This document shows positions 42,338 through 51,238 of a DNA stretch of 64,000 nucleotides, piece by piece. The notes beneath the pieces are model-generated. The model was not told where the DNA came from. It saw nothing but the letters and a program-made list of their open reading frames with translations, and did no database searches. Source of the DNA: Aminipila butyrica (GTDB lineage: Bacteria; Bacillota; Clostridia; Peptostreptococcales; Anaerovoracaceae); the NCBI RefSeq assembly GCF_010669305.1, contig NZ_CP048649.1:1054001-1118000 (forward strand). Reading direction: 5' to 3'. The position numbers were made by a program, and so were the translations under genes. The first letter of the stretch is position 1, and every line of letters begins with the position of its first letter.

Positions 42338-43046
42338 CGGTATGCCCCTTCCTGAATTTCCATTTGTAAAACTTGTTTCGCGTGTTCCGGTAGGTTCGGG
42401 AAATGGCAATCCTCGTGCCGCTGCGGGTAACGATTTCTCGTTCGGAAATTTCATCTATATCCTGCATGTTGACAACAAAGGACCGGTGGCATTGGATAAA
42501 CCGTGGGTCAAGCAGAAGTTCTGCCGCTATTTCTGAAAAGGTAGCATTTACGCCGACCTCGCCTCCATCGGTCATGCGAAAGTAAACGACATGCCTGATT
42601 ACTTCCACATAGGAAATGTTCCGGTACTGAATACCCTTTTTTCTCCCGGATATGTCTACCCATAGTTCCGCTTGGTCAGTACATATGTGGGATTGCTCTA
42701 GCTTAAACAACACGTCCCTTACACTCTCTGACGTGGGTGGCTTGAGCAGATAGGAAAATGCGCCCACCGTATAGCTCTCGGGTCCGTACTCCTTTGATGT
42801 TGACAGGAAAACAATTTCTCCGGCGTAGCCGCTTTGCCGAAGTGCTTCCGCAAGCTTAATGCCATTCATTTCTGGCATAACGATATCTAAAAAGCACAGA
42901 TCAACCAACGTCCCTGTACGAATGAAGTCCAGCACATCCGGAGCGTGGTGGAATTGATTCGTATGAACCTGAAAGCCGGAATCCTGAAGCAGAGCGTTAA
43001 GCTCAGCCGCTTCTTCAGGCATATTGTCGCATATAAGGATGTTCAT
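42330..43046 (-). CDS. LytTR-family response regulator
   Basis: A 238-residue regulator: receiver domain residues 1-120 with phospho-acceptor Asp in LCFLDIVMPEMNG, and a LytTR DNA-binding domain (residues about 135-235; ISYVEVIRHVVYF, FIQCHRSFVVNM). LytTR proteins bind pairs of 9-10 bp direct repeats about 21 bp apart. ATG 43046 follows TGGAGGTG. It is divergent from the SLH gene at 43291, and candidate repeats lie in the shared region, so the SLH protein is a likely target. Confidence 0.9.
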   Translation of the reverse strand: MNILICDNMPEEAAELNALLQDSGFQVHTNQFHHAPDVLDFIRTGTLVDLCFLDIVMPEMNGIKLAEALRQSGYAGEIVFLSTSKEYGPESYTVGAFSYLLKPPTSESVRDVLFKLEQSHICTDQAELWVDISGRKKGIQYRNISYVEVIRHVVYFRMTDGGEVGVNATFSEIAAELLLDPRFIQCHRSFVVNMQDIDEISEREIVTRSGTRIAISRTYRNTRNKFYKWKFRKGHTDE

Positions 43047-43100
43047 TTTAATCACCTCCAATAAAATTTTACTATAAATCAGCAAAGGTGTGCGGTGTTG

Positions 43101-43172
43101 TTCGTGCGGAAACTGCGTCGTTCAGGCAGATTTAGCCTGTATTTCGTGCGGAAAAATGTGCTTCTCGTGTAG
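43101..43172 (+). promoter_or_regulatory. candidate LytTR-binding direct repeats
   Basis: TTCGTGCGGAAA occurs exactly twice, at 43101 and 43143 (42 bp apart). Related copies TTCAGGCAGA (43121) and TTCTCGTGTA (43162) fall between and after, giving a spacing near 21 bp. This period and the direct orientation match known LytTR sites. The array lies between the response-regulator gene and the SLH gene. Confidence 0.5.
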
Positions 43173-43290
43173 GTGGCACGTTACCGACTGCAATTTATGG
43201 TAGGATGACATTGTTATACAGGACGGCTTGGTAAAATAAAATTATGTGCCGCTCCATGAAAATAAAATTATTTGAGGAGGAAAAGATATA

Positions 43291-45813
43291 ATGATAAAAC
43301 GAACTAGCAAGAAAATACTTTCCTTTGCATTGGTGGCGACGCTGGTATTTGCTGCGACACCCGTGACAGTTGGCGCAGCACAAAATGACCACACAGGGCA
43401 TTGGGCGGCTTCTGCTGTCAAAGTTTGTGAGGATTACGGCATTCTTGAAGGAGTGGCTGGAAACTACAATCCTGACGTAATTATAACCCGCGCGGAGTTT
43501 TGCACCATGGTTAATCGCGCATTTCATTACACAAATACCGATAGCAGCAAAACCTTTACCGATGTAGATTATAATTCCACTTCGGGGAAAGACGTGAAAA
43601 TTGCGTCAGCGATGGGTTATATAGAGGGATATGGTGAAAAATTCGGCCCCAATGATGGGTTGACACAGGAGCAAGCCTTTACTATCCTTGCAAAGATTTA
43701 TAATCTGCAAGGCAGTACGGATGCTGAAACACGATTTACCGACGACCCGCAGATATCTGCTTGGGCAAGAACTTATATAGACGCCATGAACTCCGCGGGC
43801 TATGTCAACGGCACAGGAAACGGTGCACTAAGTCCTCAAAAGCAATTAACCAAAGGTGAGGTCGCGCAAGTATTATGGAACCTATTCGGTACAATTGCGG
43901 ACAAAGACCTGACGGAGGATGCGACTTATCAAAACCTAACCATTCGTCAGGACGGCGTAAGCGTTAAAAGTGCTACTGTCACCGGTGATCTTTTTATCAC
44001 CGATGGCGTGGGAACCGGCGATGCTGCGTTTGAAAATATCACGGTGAAAGGCCGTACGCTTATTGCAGGAGGCGGATCAAATTCTGTTTCGTTCAACAAC
44101 AGCAGTTTGAGCAATCTTGTTTTGGCAGGAACCCGTAATACTCATGTCAATCTGATAAAAACTACACCAAAAACGATTGCCTTTGCGCAATCCGGAAAAG
44201 TGAGCTTTGAGAATGCTGCTGCGGCATTTGATGCTGCAAGCGGGAAGTTGACGCTTACCGGTACATTTGACAAAATTATTGAAAACAGCAACCACACAGT
44301 AACGATTAGTCTCGGCAGCATAACCACTACAATTAGTTCCACTTCGCCGTTAAAAAGCGTTACGAAACCAAGTGTACCTGAAATCCCGTTGAGCAAGGGC
44401 GGCAGCTCCCGTGGCTCTAGCGGCAGTAATACGCCATCAGCTATCGCTGTCACAGGTGTAACAGTAAGTCCTAACGATGCAGTTCTTTCAGAGGGTTCCT
44501 CTCTGCAGCTTACAGCAATTATAGTGCCTTCCAATGCCACCAATCAGGGCGTTACCTGGTCATCGGACAACACCGCCGTGGCAACTGTTAATGCGAGCGG
44601 TCTTGTGATGGCGGTCGCATCAGGAACAGCGACGATAATGGTATCAACGGCAGATGGGACACACACCAATGTCTGCAACGTCACTGTCAATGCGCTTATC
44701 AATGCCCAAGTGCCGACCATTACAGTACAACCCGAGAATCAAGCAGTTTTTGTCGGCGATGCCATTTCATCATTAAACGTAACGGCAAGTGTAACCGATG
44801 GCGGGGATATTACTTACCAGTGGTATCGGAATACCACAAATAGCAACACCGATGGTGATTTGCTCAGCGGCGAAACAAACAGCAGCTATGCGCCTCTCGC
44901 TACAGAATATGGAACAACATATTATTACTGCCAGGTGACCAATACAAATACTAGTGTCAATGGCAATACCACCGCTACAGTAGCAACCGCCACTGCCGAG
45001 GTATATGTAAAAAGCTTCAACATCACCTCGTTCTCGGGTCGAACTGACATGACTTGGTTTGGTGACGGCAGCATTTCTTCACCACAAACCGCTTATCTTA
45101 CCGGTATAACGTCCATTGACCACATTATGATACCGGAGGATCCTGGGGCCAGTGTGACTTACTACGGGACAGACAGCTCTTTTGGAATGCCACAGTCGAT
45201 GACTAATACTAGTATTTCTTCTATAACGGCCTATTACTTTACCCTGACTTGCGGTGATGGCACTATGGCATTTTTCCGTATTTACCTTGCACCAGATATT
45301 CCTTCCATTGAGTTTGACGGTGAGAACGCCAACAAAATCATGCAGACAGCAGACGCCTTTTGCTACTCGCTGGACAGCGGTTCCACATGGAAAAATATAG
45401 ATGGTGACCAGCACCAGTTAGCGGTGGAAGAAATTGATACCATATCATCCGGCGATGATGCTCCGGGGCAAGGCATCAAGGTAAAGCTCCGACAGGATAT
45501 AGAGGGTACACAAATAATTAATCTTGTTATCCGGTATAGCAGTAGGAATTATTATTCTTTCAGTTGGGCCGGTAGTATATGCTACGTAGACCCTATTCAG
45601 GTTGGTTATCAACTGAGTGATTTAGAATATCGGATAAAGCAGAGTGGTGTTTATGGTGCATGGAAAGTTTGTGATGCGACTGATTTTACCTATACTCCTG
45701 ATAATCCGAATCCTATCTACCATGTAAATAAAAGCGGCAAAGAAGCCATGCAGGTTCGGATTAAGGGCAAGGGCAATATAGCGCCAGGCAGGATTAAAAC
45801 GCAAAATTTTTAA
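43291..45813 (+). CDS. SLH-domain surface protein with BIG2 and Ig-like domains
   Basis: An 840-residue S-layer-anchored protein. Signal peptide (cleaved after GAA near residue 30), three SLH domains (about 33-205: GHWAASAVKVCEDYGI, FTDVDYN, RFTDDPQISAWA), a beta region (205-345: GDLFITDGVG...IAGGGSNSV) homologous to the interrupted gene at 4363, a BIG2 domain (about 385-470: GVTVSPNDAVLSEGSSLQLTA) and an Ig-like domain (470-575: PTITVQPENQAVFVGD). The rest is a beta-rich C-terminus. A TTGAGGAGG site precedes the start. Divergent from the LytTR two-component system, with candidate binding sites between. Confidence 0.9.
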   Translation: MIKRTSKKILSFALVATLVFAATPVTVGAAQNDHTGHWAASAVKVCEDYGILEGVAGNYNPDVIITRAEFCTMVNRAFHYTNTDSSKTFTDVDYNSTSGKDVKIASAMGYIEGYGEKFGPNDGLTQEQAFTILAKIYNLQGSTDAETRFTDDPQISAWARTYIDAMNSAGYVNGTGNGALSPQKQLTKGEVAQVLWNLFGTIADKDLTEDATYQNLTIRQDGVSVKSATVTGDLFITDGVGTGDAAFENITVKGRTLIAGGGSNSVSFNNSSLSNLVLAGTRNTHVNLIKTTPKTIAFAQSGKVSFENAAAAFDAASGKLTLTGTFDKIIENSNHTVTISLGSITTTISSTSPLKSVTKPSVPEIPLSKGGSSRGSSGSNTPSAIAVTGVTVSPNDAVLSEGSSLQLTAIIVPSNATNQGVTWSSDNTAVATVNASGLVMAVASGTATIMVSTADGTHTNVCNVTVNALINAQVPTITVQPENQAVFVGDAISSLNVTASVTDGGDITYQWYRNTTNSNTDGDLLSGETNSSYAPLATEYGTTYYYCQVTNTNTSVNGNTTATVATATAEVYVKSFNITSFSGRTDMTWFGDGSISSPQTAYLTGITSIDHIMIPEDPGASVTYYGTDSSFGMPQSMTNTSISSITAYYFTLTCGDGTMAFFRIYLAPDIPSIEFDGENANKIMQTADAFCYSLDSGSTWKNIDGDQHQLAVEEIDTISSGDDAPGQGIKVKLRQDIEGTQIINLVIRYSSRNYYSFSWAGSICYVDPIQVGYQLSDLEYRIKQSGVYGAWKVCDATDFTYTPDNPNPIYHVNKSGKEAMQVRIKGKGNIAPGRIKTQNF

Positions 45814-45858
45814 ATTAATGCATGAATTGTAAAATAATTAATATCAGGAGGTACTACA

Positions 45859-45939
45859 ATGGACAAATCTATAGTATCAGGAACAGATACCAACGAAAGC
45901 AAGGCTGTTCAGGATGAGCTGAATATGCAGACAGACTGA
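45859..45939 (+). CDS. possible 26-residue peptide
   Basis: ATG 45859 lies 7 nt after a perfect AGGAGG, and the frame MDKSIVSGTDTNESKAVQ... stops at 45939. It is hydrophilic and acidic with no leader or membrane segment. It lies 45 bp after the SLH gene and before a terminator, so it would be co-transcribed. It could be a real small protein, or the leftover start of a deleted gene. No family recognised. Confidence 0.35.
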   Translation: MDKSIVSGTDTNESKAVQDELNMQTD

Positions 45940-46339
45940 TGCTTTAAGGAAAAATTAAGAAGATGGGCTGGCATATCGTGAGGAATCGCTGCATGCCAGC
46001 ACATTTTTGTTTATAGGCTTATAAGACTGTGACCGTAAAGATAAGCAGAAAAGGGGTTGGGAAGGCTAATGAGAAGATTTTCTGTTAATTACCTCTAATT
46101 TATGATAAAATAATAATCAGTTGAAGAAGAAAATGAGACAGTATAAAATAAAAAGTAGGCAAGGTGGTTACATTCCTTGTCTACTTTGAGTTTACAACTC
46201 CATTTAACTGGTGGTCATGCTTTAAAGAAAAATTGAAATACGGTCGTAGTGGACATTACAAGGATCTTATGCTATATGTGCAACTTATATCAAGTAATTG
46301 TCTGTGTAAATGAATATAATAGAGAAAGGAGTGAAGCGA
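45940..46339. other. non-coding gap with hairpins
   Basis: Holds the terminator at 45967-46009 and a second long hairpin (46152-46187: AAAGTAGGCAAGG with CCTTGTCTACTTT) that lacks a T-run. No gene is apparent in the remaining sequence. Confidence 0.5.
45967..46009 (+). terminator. intrinsic terminator after the SLH gene unit
   Basis: GCTGGCAT pairs with ATGCCAGC, then ACATTTTTGT. Confidence 0.65.
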
Positions 46340-46687
46340 ATGTCTATACAAACAATCGAAACGATGGCGCGGTGGGTAGAGAATAACGTAAAGGAAAACC
46401 CAAGTCTGCAAGATATGTCATCCTATGTTGGTTACTCCCCATATTACTGTTCAACAAAGTTTCGGCAACATATGGGGATGACATACAAGCAATTTCTTGC
46501 CCAATGCAAATTAAAAGCTGCCGCTTATGATCTTTGTATAACCGATGACAGAATAACCGACATTGCTTTTCGCTATGGGTATTCATCATCTGAAGCGTTT
46601 GCGAGAGCCTTTTCACAAACCTTTCAGTGTTCGCCACGGCAATATCGCAAGACTTGCAATATTTCTCTTGGCTCACCGAGTCCGTAG
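46340..46687 (+). CDS. AraC-family DNA-binding protein, HTH only (115 aa)
   Basis: A 115-residue protein with the double HTH of AraC regulators (LQDMSSYVGYSPYYCSTKFRQHMGMTYKQFLAQCKLKAAA and ITDIAFRYGYSSSEAFARAFSQTFQCSPRQYRK). The start at 46340 follows GGAG. Close relatives I know of this sequence type carry an extra C-terminal effector domain, so this may be truncated after the HTH, or a MarA-like stand-alone. It lies 42 bp upstream of the methionine aminopeptidase gene. Confidence 0.8.
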   Translation: MSIQTIETMARWVENNVKENPSLQDMSSYVGYSPYYCSTKFRQHMGMTYKQFLAQCKLKAAAYDLCITDDRITDIAFRYGYSSSEAFARAFSQTFQCSPRQYRKTCNISLGSPSP

Positions 46688-46729
46688 GGCGTAGGGCTTC
46701 CTCCAAATTTTTAAATGCGAGGGTATAAA

Positions 46730-47605
46730 ATGTTTAACAAGTTTGGGAGAAATGACATCTGCTGGTGTGGCAGCGGGCAAAAATATAAAAAATGCCATGC
46801 CGTTATGGATGAACAAATAGAACTGTATCGCTTAAAGGGCTGTGAAGTCCCCCAGCGAAAATTACTTAAAACAAAGCCACAAATTGAAGGCATCAGGGAG
46901 AGTGGTAAACGAAATATAGCGATACTGGATTTTATTGAGGATTTTGCGGTGGATGGGGTGACGACAGAAGAGCTGGATCAGCTTATTTTTCAAAAGACCA
47001 AGGAACTTGGCGGCATTCCGGCAGACCTCCATTACGAAGGATATCCAAAGAGCGTGTGCATCTCGATTAATGATGTGGTATGCCATGGAATTCCCTCTGA
47101 AAGTCTGTTCCTGCAAAAGGGCGACATCGTAAATATTGATGTGTCTACAATCTACAACGGTTTTTTTTCAGATTCTTCCCGCATGTTTTGCATCGGTGAG
47201 GTTTCCACAGAAAAACAAAAACTGGTTCAGGTGGCGAAGGAATGTGTGGAGCGTGGCATTGAGGTAGTAAAACCCTGGGGATTTCTTGGAGATGTTGGTC
47301 AAGCTGTTCATGATCATGCAAAGAAAAATGGATACTCTGTTGTTCGAGAAATCGGAGGCCATGGTATTGGCTTACAGTTTCACGAAGATCCTTGGGTCGG
47401 TTATGTGACAAAGAGGGAAACGGGAATGCTCTTGGTTCCCGGACTTGTTTTTACGGTAGAGCCCATGATAAATATGGGAACGCCGAATATAGTAACAGAT
47501 AAACACGATAATTGGACTGTTCGCACGGCGGATGGGAAGCCTTCTGCACAGTGGGAAAAAACAGTCTTAGTAACTGAAACAGGTTATGAGGTGCTGGCAT
47601 ATTAA
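46730..47605 (+). CDS. map: type I methionine aminopeptidase with N-terminal SEC-C motif
   Basis: A 291-residue metalloprotease that removes N-terminal methionine from nascent proteins. Residues about 5-25 carry a SEC-C zinc motif (NDICWCGSGQKYKKCH), which in this subgroup links the enzyme to the ribosome or SecA-like partners. The five metal ligands are present: Asp in VNIDVS, Asp in FFSDSSR, His in GGHGIG, Glu in TVEPM, Glu in QWEKTV. Start 46730 follows GAGGG. It is an extra copy outside the usual ribosomal-protein locus, among accessory genes. A terminator follows. Confidence 0.92.
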   Translation: MFNKFGRNDICWCGSGQKYKKCHAVMDEQIELYRLKGCEVPQRKLLKTKPQIEGIRESGKRNIAILDFIEDFAVDGVTTEELDQLIFQKTKELGGIPADLHYEGYPKSVCISINDVVCHGIPSESLFLQKGDIVNIDVSTIYNGFFSDSSRMFCIGEVSTEKQKLVQVAKECVERGIEVVKPWGFLGDVGQAVHDHAKKNGYSVVREIGGHGIGLQFHEDPWVGYVTKRETGMLLVPGLVFTVEPMINMGTPNIVTDKHDNWTVRTADGKPSAQWEKTVLVTETGYEVLAY

Positions 47606-47655
47606 TGAACGATTAGGGATAAGCCAGATCTCTCAATTTGAGCTTGATATCCTGC

Positions 47656-47688
47656 AAGGCATGACGGTTAAAACCGCCATGCCTTTTT
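47656..47688 (+). terminator. intrinsic terminator of the aminopeptidase gene
   Basis: AAGGCATG-acGGT pairs with ACCgc-CATGCCTTTTT around TAAA. Confidence 0.8.
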
Positions 47689-47834
47689 AAATTTAGAGCT
47701 TGAAAGGTGTGTATCCTTAAACTGCCTCGAAGAAGATTAAAATAAAGCTTTTATTTTGGCGGGAAATATAGGCAAAGGCCAGACTTTATGCTAATATATG
47801 TGAGGTTATTTATGTACTAGGAAGGGGTAATTAC

Positions 47835-48968
47835 ATGAAAAGAGTGCTATTTTTAGTAATAATTCTCAGTGTGTTATTTACAGCAGCATGCGCTAATCAG
47901 AAATTAACAAAATCAGATAATGAGACAGATCAGACCTTAACTGAGTCTTTGCAGCTGGTTCTTTCTTACGATAGTAATGATTTTGAGGGGGAAGCCGACG
48001 CAGAAGCAAGGGATCAAAGACTTCGCGATACAATCTGTTTAGCTTCAACTTTAGAAAAAGAACAAAAAGAACTATTAATCAAAGAATATCTTCAAAAAAT
48101 GAAGACCTATAAAGAAACGCCTGATTTTGAATCCTCTGAGAATGGAAAGCACTTTATGGACTACTATTTAGACGAAGCAAAAGGAAAAATGAGTTTTGTC
48201 TTTTATTTTTATGGTGATAATTTTGAAAGTCAAACAGAAGAACCAAATGCTTCGCAGGAGCGCATAATCTGTACGACAATGAATTTGAGCGATTTTCAAA
48301 AGATAGGATATGTTTCTTACACTTGTGACAATCAACAGCGTACGAATCATGAAAGTCTATTGGATACGAAGAAAAATCGGATTGCAACTGTTGACTATCA
48401 ATATTTGAATAATATTCCTTTTCCCTTTATTACAAAATATGAAGAGACAGGTAATTACAAGGATATGATTGATGACATACTAAATATAAATCAAAAGTTT
48501 TGGCTTTACAAAGATTATGCTGAATTTGATAACACCGGGAAATGGACTGGCTATGCCGATGACATCTATAATAATAATGATTCTGGGTACGACTTTGCAT
48601 GTTCCTATGATGCCAAAGGGAATCTTGTAAAAATCAGCGGTGAAATGAATGGCAAACCTAATGTGCTGAACGAGGTGAACATCGATTATCAAAAAAATGG
48701 TTTTCTTGACACAGTGGTTTACACCCGTCCAGATATAATATATGGAACGACGGATTCTTCTGGAGAAATACATTATGATGATAAGGGACGAATGATATAT
48801 CAAGAAAACTATATTACCCATGGGAATCAATATGCTGTTTATCTCTACCGTGGTGAAGATAAAAGACCATGGGCCTCTATCCGCCTTGACAGTGAGGTTT
48901 GGGGGCACATTGCAGAAGGGGTCGATTACGGCAATCAAGTAAAGGCTTATCTATTTCAGCCTAGTTAA
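47835..48968 (+). CDS. lipoprotein of unknown function (377 aa)
   Basis: The signal peptide ends in a lipobox (LFTAAC, Cys at residue 19), so the protein is membrane-tethered outside. The mature part is acidic and Tyr/Asp-rich. Its C-terminal third has YD-repeat-like pieces (ACSYDAKGNLVKI, IHYDDKGRMIYQE) but not enough for an RHS shell. GAAGGGG precedes the start. It is AT-richer than the first 40 kb. No function can be assigned. Confidence 0.7.
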   Translation: MKRVLFLVIILSVLFTAACANQKLTKSDNETDQTLTESLQLVLSYDSNDFEGEADAEARDQRLRDTICLASTLEKEQKELLIKEYLQKMKTYKETPDFESSENGKHFMDYYLDEAKGKMSFVFYFYGDNFESQTEEPNASQERIICTTMNLSDFQKIGYVSYTCDNQQRTNHESLLDTKKNRIATVDYQYLNNIPFPFITKYEETGNYKDMIDDILNINQKFWLYKDYAEFDNTGKWTGYADDIYNNNDSGYDFACSYDAKGNLVKISGEMNGKPNVLNEVNIDYQKNGFLDTVVYTRPDIIYGTTDSSGEIHYDDKGRMIYQENYITHGNQYAVYLYRGEDKRPWASIRLDSEVWGHIAEGVDYGNQVKAYLFQPS

Positions 48969-49052
48969 TTTAAAGCCAGTCAAATTTCATGTACGTTTTA
49001 TGATGTCAGGTGCAGAAAACAGGATTTTATGAATAATGAAGAGGAGGGTTCT

Positions 49053-49685
49053 ATGCAATACGGACCAAACCCCAATGCCATCTATCCCAATGAAGCTATA
49101 AAAAGCGTGTGCTACATTAAGAATATCGTGACACGACCCAATATAATCATCGGAGATTATACCTATTATGACGACAGCGATGGTGCAGAAAAGTTTGAAG
49201 AACACGTTACACATCATTATGAATTTATCGGAGACAAGCTCATCATCGGCAAATTTTGCGCCATAGCAAAGGGTGTTGAATTTATAATGAACGGCGCAAA
49301 CCATAGAATGAACAGTGTTACTACCTATCCCTTTAATATCATGGGAAGCGGCTGGGAAAAAGCAACACCAGCACTAACCGATTTACCCCTTAAAGGGGAT
49401 ACGGTGATTGGCAATGATGTATGGATTGGTCAGAACGTTACCGTGATGCCAGGTGTTCACGTTGGAGATGGAGCCATTATTGCTGCTAATTCTGTGGTAA
49501 CAAAGGATGTTCCAGCTTACCATATTGCAGGAGGAAACCCCGTTAAAATAATGAAGAAAAGATTTGATGACAACCTCATTGAACATCTGAAAAAAATTAA
49601 ATGGTGGGATTGGCCTGCGGAAAAAATATTTGAGCACCTTGAAATCCTATGTAGCGGAGACTTAGGAAAAATCACCAAAATTTAA
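49053..49685 (+). CDS. Vat-like streptogramin A O-acetyltransferase (xenobiotic acetyltransferase)
   Basis: A 210-residue left-handed beta-helix acetyltransferase, closely patterned on Vat enzymes: 'GPNPNAIYP' start, 'LIIGKFCAIAKGVEFIMNGANHRMNSVTTYPFNIMGSGWEK' with the catalytic His in ANHRM, and 'GDTVIGNDVWIGQNVTVMPGVHVGDGAIIAANSVVTKDV'. Vat proteins acetylate virginiamycin M and dalfopristin and give resistance. Length and active-site region agree fully, but chromosomal relatives can have other acceptors. ATG 49053 follows GGAGGG. It lies in a cluster of single small genes, as expected for an accessory stretch. Confidence 0.85.
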   Translation: MQYGPNPNAIYPNEAIKSVCYIKNIVTRPNIIIGDYTYYDDSDGAEKFEEHVTHHYEFIGDKLIIGKFCAIAKGVEFIMNGANHRMNSVTTYPFNIMGSGWEKATPALTDLPLKGDTVIGNDVWIGQNVTVMPGVHVGDGAIIAANSVVTKDVPAYHIAGGNPVKIMKKRFDDNLIEHLKKIKWWDWPAEKIFEHLEILCSGDLGKITKI

Positions 49686-49731
49686 AATAATTACAAGGAC
49701 ATTTGTTTAATCGATTCATGGAGGAGAAAGT

Positions 49732-49926
49732 ATGGAAAAATTTGAATATAAAACACTGCTTACAGATGTAAAAGGTTTTTGGGGTGGTGAGGTTGATCCG
49801 ATGGCATTTCAAGCGCAACTAAATGAATTAGGTGCTCAAGGCTGGGAATTAGTAAGCATGGTTCCCACCGCTCAAAGTCAAGGAAATACACGATGGATTC
49901 TCTCAACATTAAAACGAAAAATATAG
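49732..49926 (+). CDS. DUF4177 domain protein (64 aa)
   Basis: A 64-residue protein with the DUF4177 pattern: 'KFEYKTLLTDVKGFWGG...FQAQLNELGAQGWELVSMVPT...STLKRKI'. The L-N-x-x-G-x-x-G-W-E-L core is diagnostic. Role unknown. GGAGGAG precedes the start. It lies 46 bp after the Vat-like gene and 44 bp before the VOC gene, so these may form one transcript. Confidence 0.85.
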   Translation: MEKFEYKTLLTDVKGFWGGEVDPMAFQAQLNELGAQGWELVSMVPTAQSQGNTRWILSTLKRKI

Positions 49927-49970
49927 TTTGATGTGTTGGATTTATTTTAATGGAATATGGAGGAAGAAGA

Positions 49971-50393
49971 ATGATTCAATCCATTGTACATATTGCCTTA
50001 GTCGTAAAGGACTATGATGAAGCAATTGATTTTTACACAAAGAAGCTCCACTTTACATTGGTAGAGGACACCTATCAACCAGAACAAGAGAAAAGGTGGG
50101 TAGTTGTTTCTCCTCCGGGGACCAATGGAACAACCATATTGCTGGCAAGGGCATCCAAGCCAGAACAAGATTCTTTCATCGGAAATCAGGCAGGTGGAAG
50201 AGTTTTTCTCTTCTTAGGAACGGATGATTTTTGGCGAGATTACAATGAAATGATAAAAATAGGTATAGAATTTGTTAGAGAACCCAAAGAGCAAGCGTAT
50301 GGAACCGTTGCGGTATTTAAAGATCTATACGGCAATTTGTGGGATTTGGTTCAGTTCAATGAAAACCACCCCATGTCCAAACGGGTTAGATAG
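49971..50393 (+). CDS. VOC-family (glyoxalase/bleomycin-resistance-like) protein
   Basis: A 140-residue vicinal-oxygen-chelate protein with two beta-alpha-beta-beta-beta units: 'IVHIALVVKDYDEAIDFYTKKLHFTLVEDT' and 'YGTVAVFKDLYGNLWDLVQF'. His at position 8 and Glu/Asp-type positions at the end of each unit are possible metal ligands. ATG 49971 after GGAGG is chosen over the upstream ATG. Such proteins are lyases, dioxygenases or antibiotic binders; the neighbour is a Vat-like enzyme. Confidence 0.85.
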   Translation: MIQSIVHIALVVKDYDEAIDFYTKKLHFTLVEDTYQPEQEKRWVVVSPPGTNGTTILLARASKPEQDSFIGNQAGGRVFLFLGTDDFWRDYNEMIKIGIEFVREPKEQAYGTVAVFKDLYGNLWDLVQFNENHPMSKRVR

Positions 50394-50490
50394 GCCGGAT
50401 ATACGAGATCCTGCAATGATACTCATTACAAGAATGTTGTTGTTGGTTGGTCAACGACTTATACACAATGGCAAATGAAACGGAGAGAAT

Positions 50491-51108
50491 ATGGATACGC
50501 GTGTTGATGAAGTATTAAAGAACTTAAGAAGAAACAATATGGCAGGGTATGTGGTTGCCAATCGAAAGGAACTAGTGGAGTTAATTGGTGAATTAATTCC
50601 AAAGGGTACTACTGTTGGCTGCGGGGATTCTGTTACCTTAGAACAAACGGGCGTGTTTGACTTTTTAAGAAACGAAGACTATGTTTTTTACGATAAGCAT
50701 AAGCCGGGGTTGACTTCGGCAGAAAAGCGTGAAATCTATTTGAATAATTTTAGTGCCGATACGTTTATTACCGGCTCTAATGCAGTTACCGCAGATGGTA
50801 AAATATTTAATATTGATGGCAATGGTAGCAGGGTTGCCCCTATGCTTTATGGTCCAAAACAAGTTATCGTTGTTGTGGGGACGAATAAAATGGTTGAAAA
50901 TGTTGAGCAAGCAGTTGAAAGAACAAGGCAAATCGCAGCTCCCTTGGATGCTAAAAGGTTAATGAAAGAAACGCCCTGTACAAAGCTAGAAAGGTGCATT
51001 GACTGCAATCATAAACAACGTATATGTAACGACTTTGTATTAATAACGGGACAATTTATAGCAGATCGAATTAAAGTAATCGTGGTTAACGAGACTCTCG
51101 GATATTAA
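50491..51108 (+). CDS. LUD-domain (lactate utilization-like) protein
   Basis: A 205-residue protein of the LutC/DUF162 type: 'LIPKGTTVGCGDSVTLEQTGVFDFLR', 'ADTFITGSNAVTADGKIFNIDGNGSRVAPMLYGPKQVIVVVGTNKMV'. A conserved C-terminal set of cysteines (PCTKLERCIDCNHKQRIC) may bind a metal or FeS centre. LutA and LutB are not nearby, so lactate oxidation is not shown; this stand-alone form is common in Clostridia. GGAGAG precedes the start. It is the last gene before the cobalamin riboswitch. Confidence 0.88.
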   Translation: MDTRVDEVLKNLRRNNMAGYVVANRKELVELIGELIPKGTTVGCGDSVTLEQTGVFDFLRNEDYVFYDKHKPGLTSAEKREIYLNNFSADTFITGSNAVTADGKIFNIDGNGSRVAPMLYGPKQVIVVVGTNKMVENVEQAVERTRQIAAPLDAKRLMKETPCTKLERCIDCNHKQRICNDFVLITGQFIADRIKVIVVNETLGY

Positions 51109-51177
51109 GCTGGAGCTTTTTAAGACAGAATTTTGTAGATTTTTGGGGAATGGTGTAATGTTAAGGCGAAATTCCCT

Positions 51178-51207
51178 TTGACATAAGGTGGGGAAGTAGT
51201 ATAGAAT
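51178..51207 (+). promoter_or_regulatory. predicted promoter of the cobalamin-controlled unit
   Basis: TTGACA (51178-51183) with TATAGA (51200) or TAGAAT (51202) gives a 16- or 18-bp spacer; it ends about 30 bp before the riboswitch. Confidence 0.6.
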
Positions 51208-51238
51208 AAGGCCAGACAATTGAATAGAACATTTTCCT

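Noticed and set aside
46152..46187. Second terminator in the gap before the AraC-type gene
   Set aside because: The hairpin is stable but is followed by GAGTTTAC rather than a run of T.
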